This document shows positions 22,013 to 35,514 of a stretch of DNA of 64,000 bases, piece by piece. The stretch is from Microvelia longipes. Its lineage: Eukaryota; Arthropoda; Insecta; Hemiptera; Veliidae. A program made the translations under genes and the position numbers. The stretch is taken from assembly GCA_018340805.1 (NCBI GenBank), contig JACMZG010000008.1, forward strand, positions 55,428,155-55,492,154, in the 5' to 3' direction. The notes under the pieces are model-generated. The model was not told where the DNA came from. It saw only the letters and a program-made list of their open reading frames with translations, and made no database searches. The stretch's first letter is position 1. Each line of letters opens with the position of its first letter.

Positions 22013-23532
22013 CAGGGTGGTCCAGCTAAGAAGGACAAGACCTTTTTTCTCGGAAACTATAACAGCTAGAAGGATGCGGTTTTCGGCGTTGGAATTCAAT
22101 GTAATAGTGAGCAGACGAGAAAAATCCGTTTATGATTTTTCAAAAATATTATCTTTTCTTTGTCACTCAATTGTACTACATATATGTCTTATTATATGTA
22201 GAGTACTGTTCAGTTCACCATATTTAATTTATACAATATTTTTACCAAATGTCCGCAGCAATGAAATATCACTTTACAGTCTAGTTGTGTGATTTGCTAT
22301 TTAATATCGAATGGGGTCAAGTCTGGTGACCCTGATGGCCACCTAATTGAGCCGTAGGTCCCCATATTATTTACCTTAATTTTGTAAAAGTATGAATGAT
22401 TATTTATCAATCTTGTGTTTTAATTTCTTTAAACTAAGTTAAGTTAAATTATTCATACAAAAAATCGACTCTTTTTAATAAATGCGCAACTAAACGTAAA
22501 TAGTATAAATAATGATAATTTATTGCTCCGGAAATAAAATTGGCTGGTTTTATTGTCGTTAATAAACAAATTTCCGCAGCAGTAAAAATATCACTTAACA
22601 GTCTAGTTGTGTGATTTGCTATTTATTGGTCCTTCACCACTAGAAACGAAGTAGTTATCATCAAAATCAATTTTTATTAACGTTTATGAAGGATTTTACT
22701 TGGTTTTTGCAAGGTACCTCTAATCTGCATTCTACGATTGACGAAAATCACCATAATCGTAATTTCTCCACAACCAATGAACAAAAATAAGTGTTTTTAG
22801 GCGTTCTGGAATCCTTATACAAGCTGCAATAAAGATCACAAGGTATGATGACGTTGCAGTTCCATTAAATATCAACAATAGGGTGGTAAACTATAAAAAA
22901 TATTCCATTTTGGCCATTTTAAGAGATTTATTATAATAACTTTTGAAATTGTGAAGCGAATTTGTTAAAATTGGACTCATTTTGTTGCTTTTTATGTTGG
23001 ACTAACTGCACCACCATAAAAACTATAGCTCCCTATCTTACTTTTCATGGTATCTTAGAAAAACCATATTTTTTTTTGTTTTTGTTATGTTTAACGACTA
23101 TTTTACACTTAAAGCTAAGGTTGGAATGAAAACTTTTGACATTCTTTTATTAAAGCAATGTTTCTAGTTTAAAAATATATCCATGTAATACATTTATTTA
23201 AATGCAACATCATCCAAATGGCGCCGAAGTGAACTAAATTTAAAAAAAAAATGTTTTTTCATCATAGCTCGGTAAAAATTGTCCGATTTTGATGCGGTCT
23301 TCACTAATCTTCCTTATTTTTTATTCTTTAAAGAACAAAAAAGTTCCCTATACCTAACTATAAAATTAAAAAAGTTAGCAATAACATCTCTATGACAGGC
23401 GCGAAGCGCGCCCGAAAACGGATTTTTCTCGTCTGCTCACTATTACATTGAATCCAACGCCGAAAACCGCATCCTTCTAGCTGTTATAGTTTCCGAGAAA
23501 AAAGGTCTTGTCCTTCTTAGCTGGACCACCTG
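22013..23532 (-). mobile_element. mariner-like (IS630-Tc1-mariner) element with long TIRs, degenerate
   Basis: The terminal inverted repeats are about 118 bp: 22013-22131 and 23417-23532, beginning CAGGGTGGTCCAGCTAAGAA on the left and CAGGTGGTCCAGCTAAGAAG (reverse complement) on the right. Both are flanked by TA, as expected for this superfamily. Inside, on the minus strand near 22367-22304, one frame reads IRWPSGSPDLTPFD. This is the conserved C-terminal WPxxSPDLTPxD block, with one catalytic Asp, of mariner-type transposases. It hits a stop three codons later. The rest of the transposase is not recognisable. Two internal direct repeats (CAGTCTAGTTGTGTGATTTG at about 22279 and 22601) indicate rearrangement. 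The copy cannot be autonomous. Confidence 0.8.
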
Positions 23533-23904
23533 TATATATAATTTATACCTTTAACCTTTAGTAGATTTGTTTTAATTTATTTTGTTAATAGTGGGTAATG
23601 ATGAATTTTGTTTAAAAAGAGATTCCTTTCCATTTCACTGCTTGTTGTCTGATATTACGTTGAAATGTAAACGTGTAAATAAATTGCTACGCGTTTTAGT
23701 AATGAAAACTGATGTTCTAAATACCCAGTGTATCTCTTGAACAAACTAATAAATTAAAAGACCCTCATTATTTTTTTGTTTAATTTATATGAAGGATTTC
23801 TGTTTTTTTTTTTTTATTTTACTTCTTTTTAAAAAAGGAATCTGTACTGAGTTAGTAAATTTCTATGAAATAGTGCATTGTAACAATTAAAATATTATTT
23901 TACA
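23533..23904. other. Intronic AT-rich DNA, no feature seen
   Basis: No exon, RNA gene or repeat boundary recognised. Confidence 0.4.
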
Positions 23905-24627
23905 ATACATTTTTACTTTTCCTCATTTATATCGTAGGTATATAGGAAAAGTATCGTGTTTAAAAAATTATCTGAAACCGGCATGTCATCGGATTTATCC
24001 GTTTTAGGTGTTTTTAAGACCTTCATAGTGGTTATCTCGAAGATGTGTGAATGTTATTGTCATTGCTCCTAGTAGTATTTATGCTAGAGACTTGAAACTT
24101 TTTACGAATATTAGTCTACAGCTGTAGTTGTGCTATTCGAAAATATTTGTTTTAAACGTCAATAACCAAATATTAACTTACCAAAATTTCGAAAAATCAT
24201 TAAACTCGGAAAATGATGCGATCATGGTGAGATTTAGCAAGCATGTAGCCATGTTTAAGACTAATATATGTGCTAAGTTTCATCTCATCATCAGCGTTAG
24301 TTTAAATTTTGTCGAAAGACTTGTGTACGTTTTTTAAAACATTGTACAAAATTGGAAAACAATCTAATTGGGTTGGAATTTAGTAACTTTGCGTAAGAAC
24401 ACGAAGTTTCGTTTCAATACGACCAGTATATCTATGATTTTTGTGGGATCATAAAAGTTAGCAATGCAGCATTGAGCGTTGTCAGTGCTGTATAGGTGAC
24501 CACTGAGAATGAAATTGATATATTTACTATTTGAAGACGAGCGAAGCAAGTCTAAAGCTAGGAGGATGGGCGTAGTGAATCCGATGGGAATAGGAAAAGG
24601 TCCGAGGTACCCTGTACCCTATTTTTT
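23905..24627 (+). repeat. 5S-like dispersed repeat, copy F (full length)
   Basis: It starts TTTTACTTTTCCTCATTTAT and TATAGGAAAAGTATCGTGTT and ends GAGGTACCCTGTACCC with a T-run. The 5S-like core at 24446-24511 reads AAAGTTAGCAATGCAGCATT, GAGCGTTGTCAGTGCTG and TAGGTGACCACTGAGAATG, with a 3-nt insertion in the A-box region. It is about 720 bp and non-coding. Confidence 0.85.
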
Positions 24628-26029
24628 ATGTATAAAATTATAAATAATACAATTTCCTTCATTATATTATATAAAATTTTCTATTTAACCGTACACATGC
24701 TTCTAATATTAGATTATATTATTTATTATAGTCCGAGTTTGGGCAGTGAGCGAATTCAAAATTGTATTCGTTGCTACCAAACAACATACAATTACTGTTT
24801 GAAACAAATATATTATTGTTTAGCTTAAAAATGTGTTATGAAATTAAAGCTGAAATTTTATAATTATTGAATTACAGAATAATTTCCAAATTATTGGTAT
24901 TTATTTTCTTTAAAGATTGTCGGTGTGAAAATGCTCTTAGTGTTGGCATCTCTCAAGAACCACTTTTTATTTAGCTTCCCGTATTTTCTTAGACTTTATT
25001 TTCCATGTTTTTCTCAGTGGAAATTACGTTTTTCTTGTGTTTTAAATTTGTTACTTTAAAGTATCATTATTGTCTTTTGCTATAGCTTTTATTTCTAAAT
25101 ATATATATTTATATAAAAACCGCACCTTAGTGCAAGACAAGGGAGGCGGTATGTTGATTATTCCTTACTTTGTAGTTCTTTGTTTAAATTTGCTGGTGCT
25201 TAATATAAAAAATAAAAAATTGGTTAGCTTGTTTTTCATTTTTCTTTTAAAGCTTGATAAGGAATCACTTACAAAACTTTTATAAAAATGCAAAAACGGC
25301 TTTAAAGAAAATAGTTATTTTATGACCGTATTAAAAAAACATTTTTGTATCATTTTGATATTTATAAAGGTTGTAAGAAGCTTAGAACAAACTTTCTTGT
25401 TGTTCTAAAATTAATTTAATATCCCATTTAAAAGAATGTTATCATAAAAAATGCCAATTAGAGTTTATGCTTTTTTAAGTTTAAGTTTATTATGCAATTT
25501 ATTTTTAGTTCTTTTCATAGAATCCCCATTTTATTTATTTTAGAGTTTCATGAGGTGACTCATATAAGAGAAATCGGACCGTGGTTACCTAATGAGCATG
25601 AGCATGTCCTATTAGGTATCTAGATCAAATTACCATGATGTTTAAGGCTCCGTACCACTCAGTAGATAAATCAGTTGGTCGACAAAATTGGTTTTTATTC
25701 GACAAATCAACCAAAATAGTATAAAAAGAGAAAATTTTAAACTGACCAGTTTTTACGTAATCATCAGAGATGATTACAAACTGTTTGTAAACAGCTCTGA
25801 TGATGACTTAAAGTCGAACCGGGGGATTTTTTTATAACTAATTGTTAACTAATATTTTTTAGTTAACAATGTATCTATTTTTTTTATTGGTGGTTATTCA
25901 ACATAATTTCCTTCAAAATAACTAATGATTTAGAACAAATTAATAAGAAATCGAAATTTAAAGTCTAAAATACACGAGAAAATAATTTAACGCGGAACAT
26001 AGTTTGGATGAGTTTGAACTTTGCCACGA
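24628..26029. other. Intronic AT-rich DNA with a candidate ribozyme-like patch
   Basis: There is no exon. A repeat-like, more structured segment lies at 25540-25830 (see the separate entry at 25768-25825). Confidence 0.4.
25768..25825 (+). other. Hairpin plus degenerate hammerhead-like motif
   Basis: A 10-bp stem (ATCATCAGAG / CTCTGATGAT) encloses an inner hairpin (TTACAAAC / GTTTGTAA). It runs into CTGATGATGACTTAAAGTCG then AACC. The hammerhead core pattern is CUGAnGA, then stem II, then GAAA. Here stem II (GACT/AGTC) is present, but there is one extra T before it and GAAC replaces GAAA. Hammerhead motifs are known from the ends of Penelope-like elements, and such an element is present elsewhere in this window. 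This may be a decayed relic or chance. Confidence 0.3.
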
Positions 26030-26480
26030 CTGTACACATTTACATTTACAACAATTGTGCCTTGTTTTATCTCATTATCAGCATTAGTTTTGTAGACGTT
26101 ATAATATTTAGTTATTATTATTAATTTTGTTGTATCTTATTGTTAGACAATGCGGAAAAACAATATGGAAAAAATAAAATAATTAATTTGTAAAAAAGAA
26201 AGTAAAAAGTAAATAACTCAAACTAATTAAACTTAACCATTACGTAAATTTTGTACGGATGTACCCTTTATTATGTTAGGATATGTATGTAGTTAATGGT
26301 AAACTCCTATAGTGCTAACTCTTAACTTGCTGATTTTTTCGAATCTATTGATTTTGTGTTAATCAGTATTGAACATGGTTAGTCCATGAATGGGTGACCT
26401 CTAGACATCACTAGACTACGATCAAGGAGTATGTATATTTCTTGCTACGATGTTTTATTGGATGAGTGAAGCAATCCGTT
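26030..26480 (+). repeat. 5S-like dispersed repeat, copy G (old, diverged)
   Basis: TTTTATCTCATTATCAGCAT at about 26065 is followed some 290 bp later by a diverged 5S-like core at 26357-26404 (GTTAATCAGTATTGAACATG, ATGAATGGGTGACCTC). Tail motifs are hard to see beyond GGATGAGTGAAGCAATCCG. Confidence 0.55.
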
Positions 26481-27430
<950 letters not shown>

Positions 27431-28063
27431 GCACAAACCGTTTTCTCTTTTACCCTGAATGTTAGGAAATCATTTTACATAACGTTCCATTACTAGTATC
27501 TTTCTATTTTTAACTTTCTTTATAATTTAGTTTATCTACATATAATTGTTTTTTATGTACCCTTATTGGTGTTTTATTTATTTGCCTAAGATAAATTATG
27601 TTAACTTAGTATCATTTAAAATTATTTCACCATTTATTTTAGATTAGTTTTTAAAGAATTATTATACAAAAATTCTACGTATTGATGTTATTCTTTTAGT
27701 TTTACAGCATTTCTTTGCTATTAAATTTAATTATTCAGTCTTAATAACACAAGAAAACAGGTAGAGGTATTTTACGCCTAATAAATTGTAACAAAATAAA
27801 TTTTTATTTTGTTACAAAGCTTAAAATTTTACTTATCTTTTTGAGTGTTGTTTTATTTTTTTATACTATAACTTTTTAATGCTCTTTAAATATACTTTCT
27901 TGCAAATTCAGTCTACACACGTCTATCTTTAGCTTTATAACTATCCTGGGAATATGTATAAACATTAAATTAAAAATTAGGTTTTTAACAAACCCTTATT
28001 TCTGAATTTGAATTCGTATACATATATGAACTATATATTGTAATTATTCAAATAATGAATATA

Positions 28064-28101
<38 letters not shown>

Positions 28102-29699
28102 CTATTCACATAGCTGCTTTTGTATATCTTGACTTTATTTACCTTGTATTATAGATAAGAGCGTTTCAATTTAAACATTGATTAGTTCTCTTTATTGCTA
28201 CATGATAAAACATTTTAATGAGTCGGCAAAGTTTGAATACAATAGACTGATAGACAAAGGTAACCTCTTGTGGGTTACCTTATGGGGAAGTATTGGTGTT
28301 CCCACCACATACGAGTATTATTTTCTAAACATCCTATTCTTTACCATGGTGTTTCATATAAGCTGAGTTTTATCTATGAAAAGTGATATTTAAGAGTTTA
28401 TTTCTTTTGAAATGAATATAACAACATATAATTTAACTAAAATCTTTTTTCTTATATATATATTTATTGAAAAAGTTTAAATAAAACTTTTTGGCAAATC
28501 CCCATACAGTTGTTCGGATTATGAAGACCATATTATATCCCTTATTACCAGTCAGTGCTACCAACTTCAAAAATTTAGTCTAGCAGTCTATCAAGAGTTA
28601 TAAAACATTTTAGTAATACCATACTTTAAGAAATATGTCTATGAACGCATTTAGTATCATAAACTAGCTTTGTATCTAGTTTAAAAAATCGTATATCTAT
28701 TTTCTTTTCCATTTTATTAACTTTTATTCTGAAAATGACTTTTTAATGTATCGATATTAAATTAATTTTCAATCAGGTTTTCAGGTATTGTTTAATGAAT
28801 CTTTTTTGTTAGATTTGTATCAAAACGTTCTACCTAAAAGTTTAGAAATATTTAGAATCGTTTTTCTACCAAGTTTGGTTTCAAAGTTTCAAATGTCGTT
28901 TTAAAAGTCTCAACAAGTTATTTAAGTACTTTTACTACAAAATTTGTTTCAGCTGTTGGCTAAACTGTTAAAACACGATTTTACTAAGAGAGAAAATTTT
29001 ATCTTTTTACATCCTACTTTATCGTAGTATAATATATCTTTTTTTAATATTTGATCCTATTTTTAATTATTGCTGTTTATCATTTAATTTCGGGCCGTCG
29101 CCAGCTATTGTTTTACTTCCTTTTTCACATATCTATTATAATATATCATTAGTTATCAGTTTTAATGTCATTTTATGGAATATCCAAAAAATGAGCTATG
29201 AGGTTGTTTGTAAATACGTGAATGAATCAAGAAATTATAAACTAAGTTTTTATTGGTAAATTTAAGCATGTATTTCTAGTTTTTAGTTAGAAGGCTCGAA
29301 AATTACAGTGATTTTATTTGTTGGTAGTATGATTTAAGATGTTCTCCTCTATATATTTCATGAAGTAAGACAAAATGAAGTATGATATGAAAGCTATTTG
29401 TTGATGCATAAGTTATTGCAATTTAAAAGAGAACTTAAAGATTGATAACGGAATTTAATGTATATAATCATAGCTGCTTCGCGAGTCTAAATATAAAATG
29501 CTAAAAACAGGAAGTTTAGCGAGAAGTATGAGTGATTGAATTTATTTGGTTGGAGGGGGAGGCTAAAAAGGATAGGAAAGTCTGCCTCAATAGGAATTGG
29601 AGTCCACCACCTATTCCTATATCCCTGATATATTTCACTCGCTTCGGCATAGACTGAATGTACTAATTGTGTTCTAAACTCATAAGAGAGTTACAGTCT
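27431..29699. other. Intronic AT-rich DNA with one short (TA)n tract
   Basis: A TA tract lies at about 28058-28100. There is no exon or repeat boundary. A GC-richer patch at 29560-29640 has no recognisable identity. Confidence 0.4.
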
Positions 29700-29747
29700 A
29701 TCGTTTACTTTAAAAATCCCCAAGGTCATATGTATTTTGGAGATTGA

Positions 29748-29850
29748 CCAATCAGAGAAGCCGCTGCCAACCTCTGACTTAAAAAAAGGCAAAAAACCTT
29801 CTTCTCGGCAATCGTTCACTTTGTTTGTGGTTCTTCCTTTGATTGCATTG
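29748..29850 (+). promoter_or_regulatory. CCAAT-box promoter-like patch (tentative)
   Basis: TGACCAATCAGAGAAGCC at about 29748 holds a good CCAAT (NF-Y-type) motif. It is followed by GCTGCCAACC, a TTAAAAAAAGG stretch about 30 bp later that could act as a TATA-like element, and TTCTTCTCGGCAATCGTTCA. No gene is recognised downstream, so this may be a retroelement or pseudogene promoter, or chance. Confidence 0.25.
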
Positions 29851-32800
29851 TTTTGAAAACTACTGTCAAATTAATCTTAAAAATTATATTTTAAAATAAC
29901 ACCACACGATAAAAATGTAAAAAAAAACATCGCCATGAATATACGGGTAAAATAACCTGATTTGTTTACATAGTTTTTTCCCGCTTCCTTCTTGCAGTGA
30001 TTTTTTTTCTTAAGAATCAGTGGTGTCTAAACTGACCTGTCAAGATTTTTAAACTAAACAATAGACTGTAGTTACTATGTCCTCCCAGTGTTTAGAATAA
30101 TGTTATTGTTTCTTAATCCCTGGCCTATGAGAAAATCTTTAATTTTAACAATTTTTTTATATAAAACACCAAACTAAGAAAAACATACTGACGTATCTCG
30201 ACGCTTTAAGTTCCTTTCACGTCTTCTGAGTCTTAGGGCTAAGCTATCACTAACTAACAAACTGTCTTATTAAAACCAGCATGAAATGTTGAAACCAGTA
30301 AAAATGACTCCAGATCTATGCAATGTAAGATCCTGCAATGTAAAATCCATTACAAATTCTCCTTTTAACGTATCAGACTAATTCTACAGGTCAGCCTTAA
30401 TGTTCCTTTTGTCCGATATCTTTCCATATCCCGCTATAAGTGTTTCTATGAATTCTTAACCGAACATCTCAATCCTCTAATACAAACCCTTTCCTTTAAA
30501 ACCCTTCCTGATAATCCTCTATGAAGCCTAAAGAAACAGTGGCCTCGAGACCAGATGTTTTTATAAATTATATTCTTATTCATCTAATCTTTCTTATTTT
30601 ATTTAATCTGATTTCATAAATTATCTATCTTTCAAGATTCGATTATCTTAATTCTTTTTTTTATTCTTTTTTTGTTATCCTATATTTATAAAAAAATAAT
30701 AATTTCTAATCTATATAATAATAAAATAGTTGTTGTGTTATCCAACAAAAAATTTATTTAATAAATAATTACAAATATAATAATAAAATAGTTTACATTA
30801 AAATTTATAAGTTTTATAAACTGTAATTTAACTTTCATAAATTACACACGTGGGCAAGTGGATTATTACTTTATATTGCTGCTTCATCCCTTATTCTTAC
30901 TTTAAAGTTAACCTCGTTTTATCATTAATCTTCGGGTAAATTTAACCGATAAAGCTTTAGAATCTTTATACCTTTATCGATTTAAAAGAGCATTGAAATG
31001 GGGCAGGACTATTAACTAAATCTAAGGATAAAAGTTGTCAAATGGTGTGTGGTGACAGAGTATATTACCTTCTAAATACTTAGTAAGATTGATATTGGTT
31101 TTATTACAATAGATACCTTTAACGTGGAGTGAGTTTACCTTCTGGCTGAAGGGGTTTAGTTTTTAGTTGCTTTAAATTTTACTTAAAGAATTTGACTAAT
31201 AGCCAAGATATTACTAATCAGTTTCATTTGCAAATGATTCCTTGCTTGATTCCTGTTTAATTAATTGATCATGAAAGTAGTGTATGTTTAATTGTTATTT
31301 ATGCTCCTAGTGAAAATTTTACTCTATTTTAACTTAAGCAACTTAATGATTTCTAAGGCACGGCCGGAGGAACCATGATTCAGCAATTTCTACGCGTCAG
31401 CCGAGGGATTAATGACAATTATCTCCTGAGGCTTGCCAAGGGAGATAGATAATTGCTTTGAAATAGTAACCCCTTTGGGAAAACCCTAAATTGATTGCGT
31501 TTTCCGGTACTCTGGGTATCACATTTGTATCAGTATATGAGATACTAGGATATGTTTGATAAGACTTAAAATTTCGTTTTATTTTCTTAATTAAAAATAT
31601 TTATTGTAATGTTTTAATTGTTTTTATATTTTTTTTTGTTCACAGGTATTTATTCTTTTAAAATTAATTTTTTGTAAGTATAAAATTTATTTTTGTTTTA
31701 GAAAAAGCTAAATATGAATAAATTTATATATAGTGTTTTCAAACTAATTCTGTTCTTGTTTTTAATACAGCTTCAGTGATGTGAATAAAAATTATATTAA
31801 AATATTTTTACAAAAACACTTTTTTAAATTGATTTAAAGCTTTATTTTATTTTTGTATATAAATCTCAATTAAGCTACTGTGAAAAAATTTCAATAATTC
31901 TAGTTTCAGTAAGAATTATATCTATTTTAAAAAAGCACAAAAATTTTTTTCAAAAATGAAGTTAGTAGTTATCTATAGTTATGTGCATACCAATGGAGGA
32001 AGAGAAAACTTAAACCATTCTACTCCGATCGATCTATTGTCGCTACTGCGAAAGCCGAAAGACTTGGCTATTAAATCACAGTGTGTATGTAAAAACATAT
32101 TTTTAAATTGTATGTAAATTAATATGTTTTTAAATTGATTTAAAAAGTGTAGCTGATGGAATTATATTTTAGGTTTCCAAAAGCAAAGCTTAGGGAAACC
32201 ATAATGTTTATTCTCGAGGCAAATCTAAGAGATATGATATCTGAGTAAATTTATACTTTAAATTAAATTAAATATTTTATTTGGTATTCAAGTTTGGTTT
32301 TAAACCGAAACTTGAATATTTATTTTAAAACTTAATGAAAATATTAATAAGAAAAAAGACAAATAGTTGAAATATTAGAAAAAGAAAACTTATTAGAAAT
32401 ACAATAGTTCTAATTTAGATTAGAGTATACTTCCACACTTCCTTGCTTACTATGCATTGTCATAAAATAAATTCATAGTTCGAGCATAATTCTACTTTCC
32501 CTCAATATTAATGAAGAATTATTTATTTTTTATGTATTCTACAAAAAAAGTGTATAAACATTCAATCTTGAATCTATGATTTGAATTTTGAAATTTAAAG
32601 TTTATATATTTATTTTAATTTTGTACTTTTTGATAAATTTTTGATAAATAGATAATTTTTGTAACTCTGATAAAAAACATTAATATAGGTAGATGTATTG
32701 TTCACAGATATGAACAAAATTTTCATATGATTTTAATGGCTTTCTTTAAAGGTAGTGTAAATGGCTACTTTAAATTTTATACCAATTTCATTTTTTTGTG

Positions 32801-32884
32801 ATAATTAAGTTTTGCTAGAAATAACTTCTAGGCATAGGTTAAAATATTTTGAGACCTACTAAAACTCCACTACATTCGAGTTAA
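29851..32884. other. Intronic AT-rich DNA, no gene seen
   Basis: No exon or RNA gene recognised. A GC-richer segment at 31355-31510 (GGCACGGCCGGAGGAACCAT, TCAGCCGAGGGATTAATGAC) stands out from its surroundings but matches no family I know. Confidence 0.4.
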
Positions 32885-33650
32885 TCGACCGGTTTTTATA
32901 CACTTCCGTGGGTATATAGTCAAAGTATCGTGTTTACAAAAAATCTGAAAGCGGTATTTCACCAGAATAATTCAGGTGAAATCACGGTTCCAGGTGTTTT
33001 TAAGACCTCCTAAGTGGTTTTTACAAAATTGTCTATCTGTTGTATGTGTGTGTATGTTATCATTGCAGCTCTCTGTGTATTTGTCCTAGAGAACTGAAAC
33101 TTGAAACTCAATATTTTGGTCTAGTTGTGCTATCCGGAAAATATTTTTTACGACGTCACTTACCAGCAATAATAATATCAAAAAATCATGAAACGTGGAA
33201 AAATGTTTCTATCGATTTTAGATCTGGCACGAATGTAGGCATATATAAGACCAACGTGCTAAAGTGTCATCTCATTATTTGCATTAGTTCAATTTTTATG
33301 TAATAACTTGAATATTTTTTTGAAAACTACATTTGTACATTTTAAAAATGGATACATTTGTACATTTGGTACAAATGTGTCCGTTGTAATAAATAAGTAG
33401 TTTCACGTAAGTACAACTAAAAATACACTGGTTACTATATTATGGTTTTTGTTGCATCATAAGTATTAAGCAGCATAAAGAGAGGTCTGAGCCTAGATAG
33501 GTGACGAATGTATTTACTATCTGAGGACGAGCGAAGCGAATCCGAAGACTTATTGCATTTTTAAATTGATGATTTTTATATTCGGAGGACGAGTGAAGCG
33601 ACTATGATGAATAGAGCATGAGAGGAGGACCCTGTACTTAATATTTTCTA
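32885..33650 (+). repeat. 5S-like dispersed repeat, copy H
   Basis: It includes TATAGTCAAAGTATCGTGTT, CAGGTGTTTTTAAGACCTCC, CGACGTCACTTACCAGCAAT, a decayed 5S-like core at 33453-33510 (AAGTATTAAGCAGCATAAAG, TAGATAGGTGACG) and the tail GAGGACGAGCGAAGCGAATC. It is nearly full length and non-coding. Confidence 0.8.
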
Positions 33651-35514
33651 TTTTATAGAGTGGTCTAATAGTCTCCACACGGGTGTCTGAATTTTGCCTT
33701 AAAAATCATATTTTTTTACTAACCGTATACTAACCGCTTTTAGGGTTATTTACCTCATTTCTATTTGGCTTTTCGGTTTATTAGAGTTCTGTATAATTAA
33801 GCCTGGATCGGGTTTTTTTTTAATTTTAACTTTAACAAAATGTATTGTTTTGAAATAAAATATCTTTTTCCTGACTGTGAAATGTTTTTTTACATCAAAT
33901 TAAACTTAATCCCTACGTTTAGTTGTGTGTACTTTATATAAGAAATATTAATCCATTCGATCTAGGGAACCCAAGTTCATTGCCTGATCATTGATAAAGT
34001 TTTATATTATCATTTAATAAATTAATTTAATTTCTTTTTAAATATTTTGAATCTTGAATTTGTATTTATACCTCTACTAAACCTCGTCCAACTCTAGCTT
34101 TAGAAATTATAATAAGGTTGAAATTACTTCCACAATTTGAATTATAATGTGATTGTTAATTTGCGGCTATATTTCCATTAACAGCAGAATACAGTACTTA
34201 ATACTGTTATAATTTCCCTTGTTTAATTACTATTAAACCCATAGATTTCACAAAGTTAGTTTTTTCTAGTTTGTTATTAATTTAAGCGGAAGGTATTCTT
34301 TTTGATATCATATTTTATATTTATAAGCTGTAGATTTATTATTGTTTTAAAGTAAAGTTATGATATATTACTTAACTATTAAGAATGTCGGTGTTTGTTG
34401 TTTTCATAGGATTTCCTTTGCTAAGAAAAAAAGAAAGGAAAAAATTACATTGTTTTGATAAATCGCATCTGTTGACGTTATGATGACCGAAATTTATATC
34501 TAGGAAAAGCCACGTCAGGGGATCAAACAAGACAAGATATAACGCTGTTACGCTGAGGAGAACAAAGAAAAACAACAAAAAACTTGACTAACTCCAGCAC
34601 GTCCTGGAGATTGCCCTATGTAGGTCTCATATCTTCTAAGGGAACCCGTCCTTTTTTTCCTGACTTTTTGATTACTTTTTTCGTAAGTTTTTTGTCTTTG
34701 TTATCTTGTTTCTACAACACATCAAGCCTCTAATCTCTTACAAGCTGCTGCGGAAAGTTTAGGATAGAAATTTTACAAAAAAAATAGGTCCATTTTTATC
34801 AGTTAAGTGCTTTTCTGTTGTGTAATTAAATTTAGATCATTGAGTCGATTTTTTTAACAACTTTATTAATTATTATCTGCAGTGAATATATATATAATAT
34901 ATTATATATAATATATTATATATATATATATTATATATCCCGTTTTCATGGGACTCGATAACTTTCGATCGCTTTCTCTGATCAAAATGAAACTTGGTAC
35001 GAAAATGAATCTTCTTAATGACTCGAACTTAGTTGTTTATGAATTATGGCCACCAAAACTATACGGTCAGAGGCCGTATCATTTATTTTATCACTTCGCA
35101 CTGCTGAAACACCGCCATCCTTTGTTAAATTGAAGTATTCCTTGTATTACAAATGCAAACTTAATTTCTAGCAAATTATAAAGTACAATTTTGCAGTTAC
35201 CTCTCAAGATAAAACAAAAAAAATGTTACTTGGTGAACTCGATATGAAAGTTTAAGTAAAGTAATACTAACGAAGTTGCTTGTAATCTTACAAACAATTA
35301 AACTTGGATTGAAATCCGAATCAAAACTTGGTGTATTTCAACTCTCTTGCTTAATCTTTAAAATGTTGTTTTAAACTTTCCTTTGTGTTATAATTGTTTA
35401 ATTAGATTGTTCTGTTTAATTAATTATCTTTCATTGTTTATTTAGTAAATTCTTCTTATGTGCTGTAACTTTGTCATCGCTAATCAAATTTCCTGTATAA
35501 GATTATAAATTAAA
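33651..35514. other. Intronic AT-rich DNA with a short (TA)n tract
   Basis: A TA tract lies at about 34886-34939. It is followed by TTCATGGGACTCGATAACTT and TGATCAAAATGAAACTTGGT, a type of sequence often seen beside TA microsatellites as part of an interspersed repeat. The 68-residue minus-strand frame at 34372-34578 has hydrophobic stretches but no recognisable domain. Confidence 0.4.

Noticed and set aside
34372..34578. 68-residue minus-strand frame with hydrophobic stretches
   Set aside because: No recognisable domain, no splice sites that fit the receptor phase, and composition like the surrounding intron.
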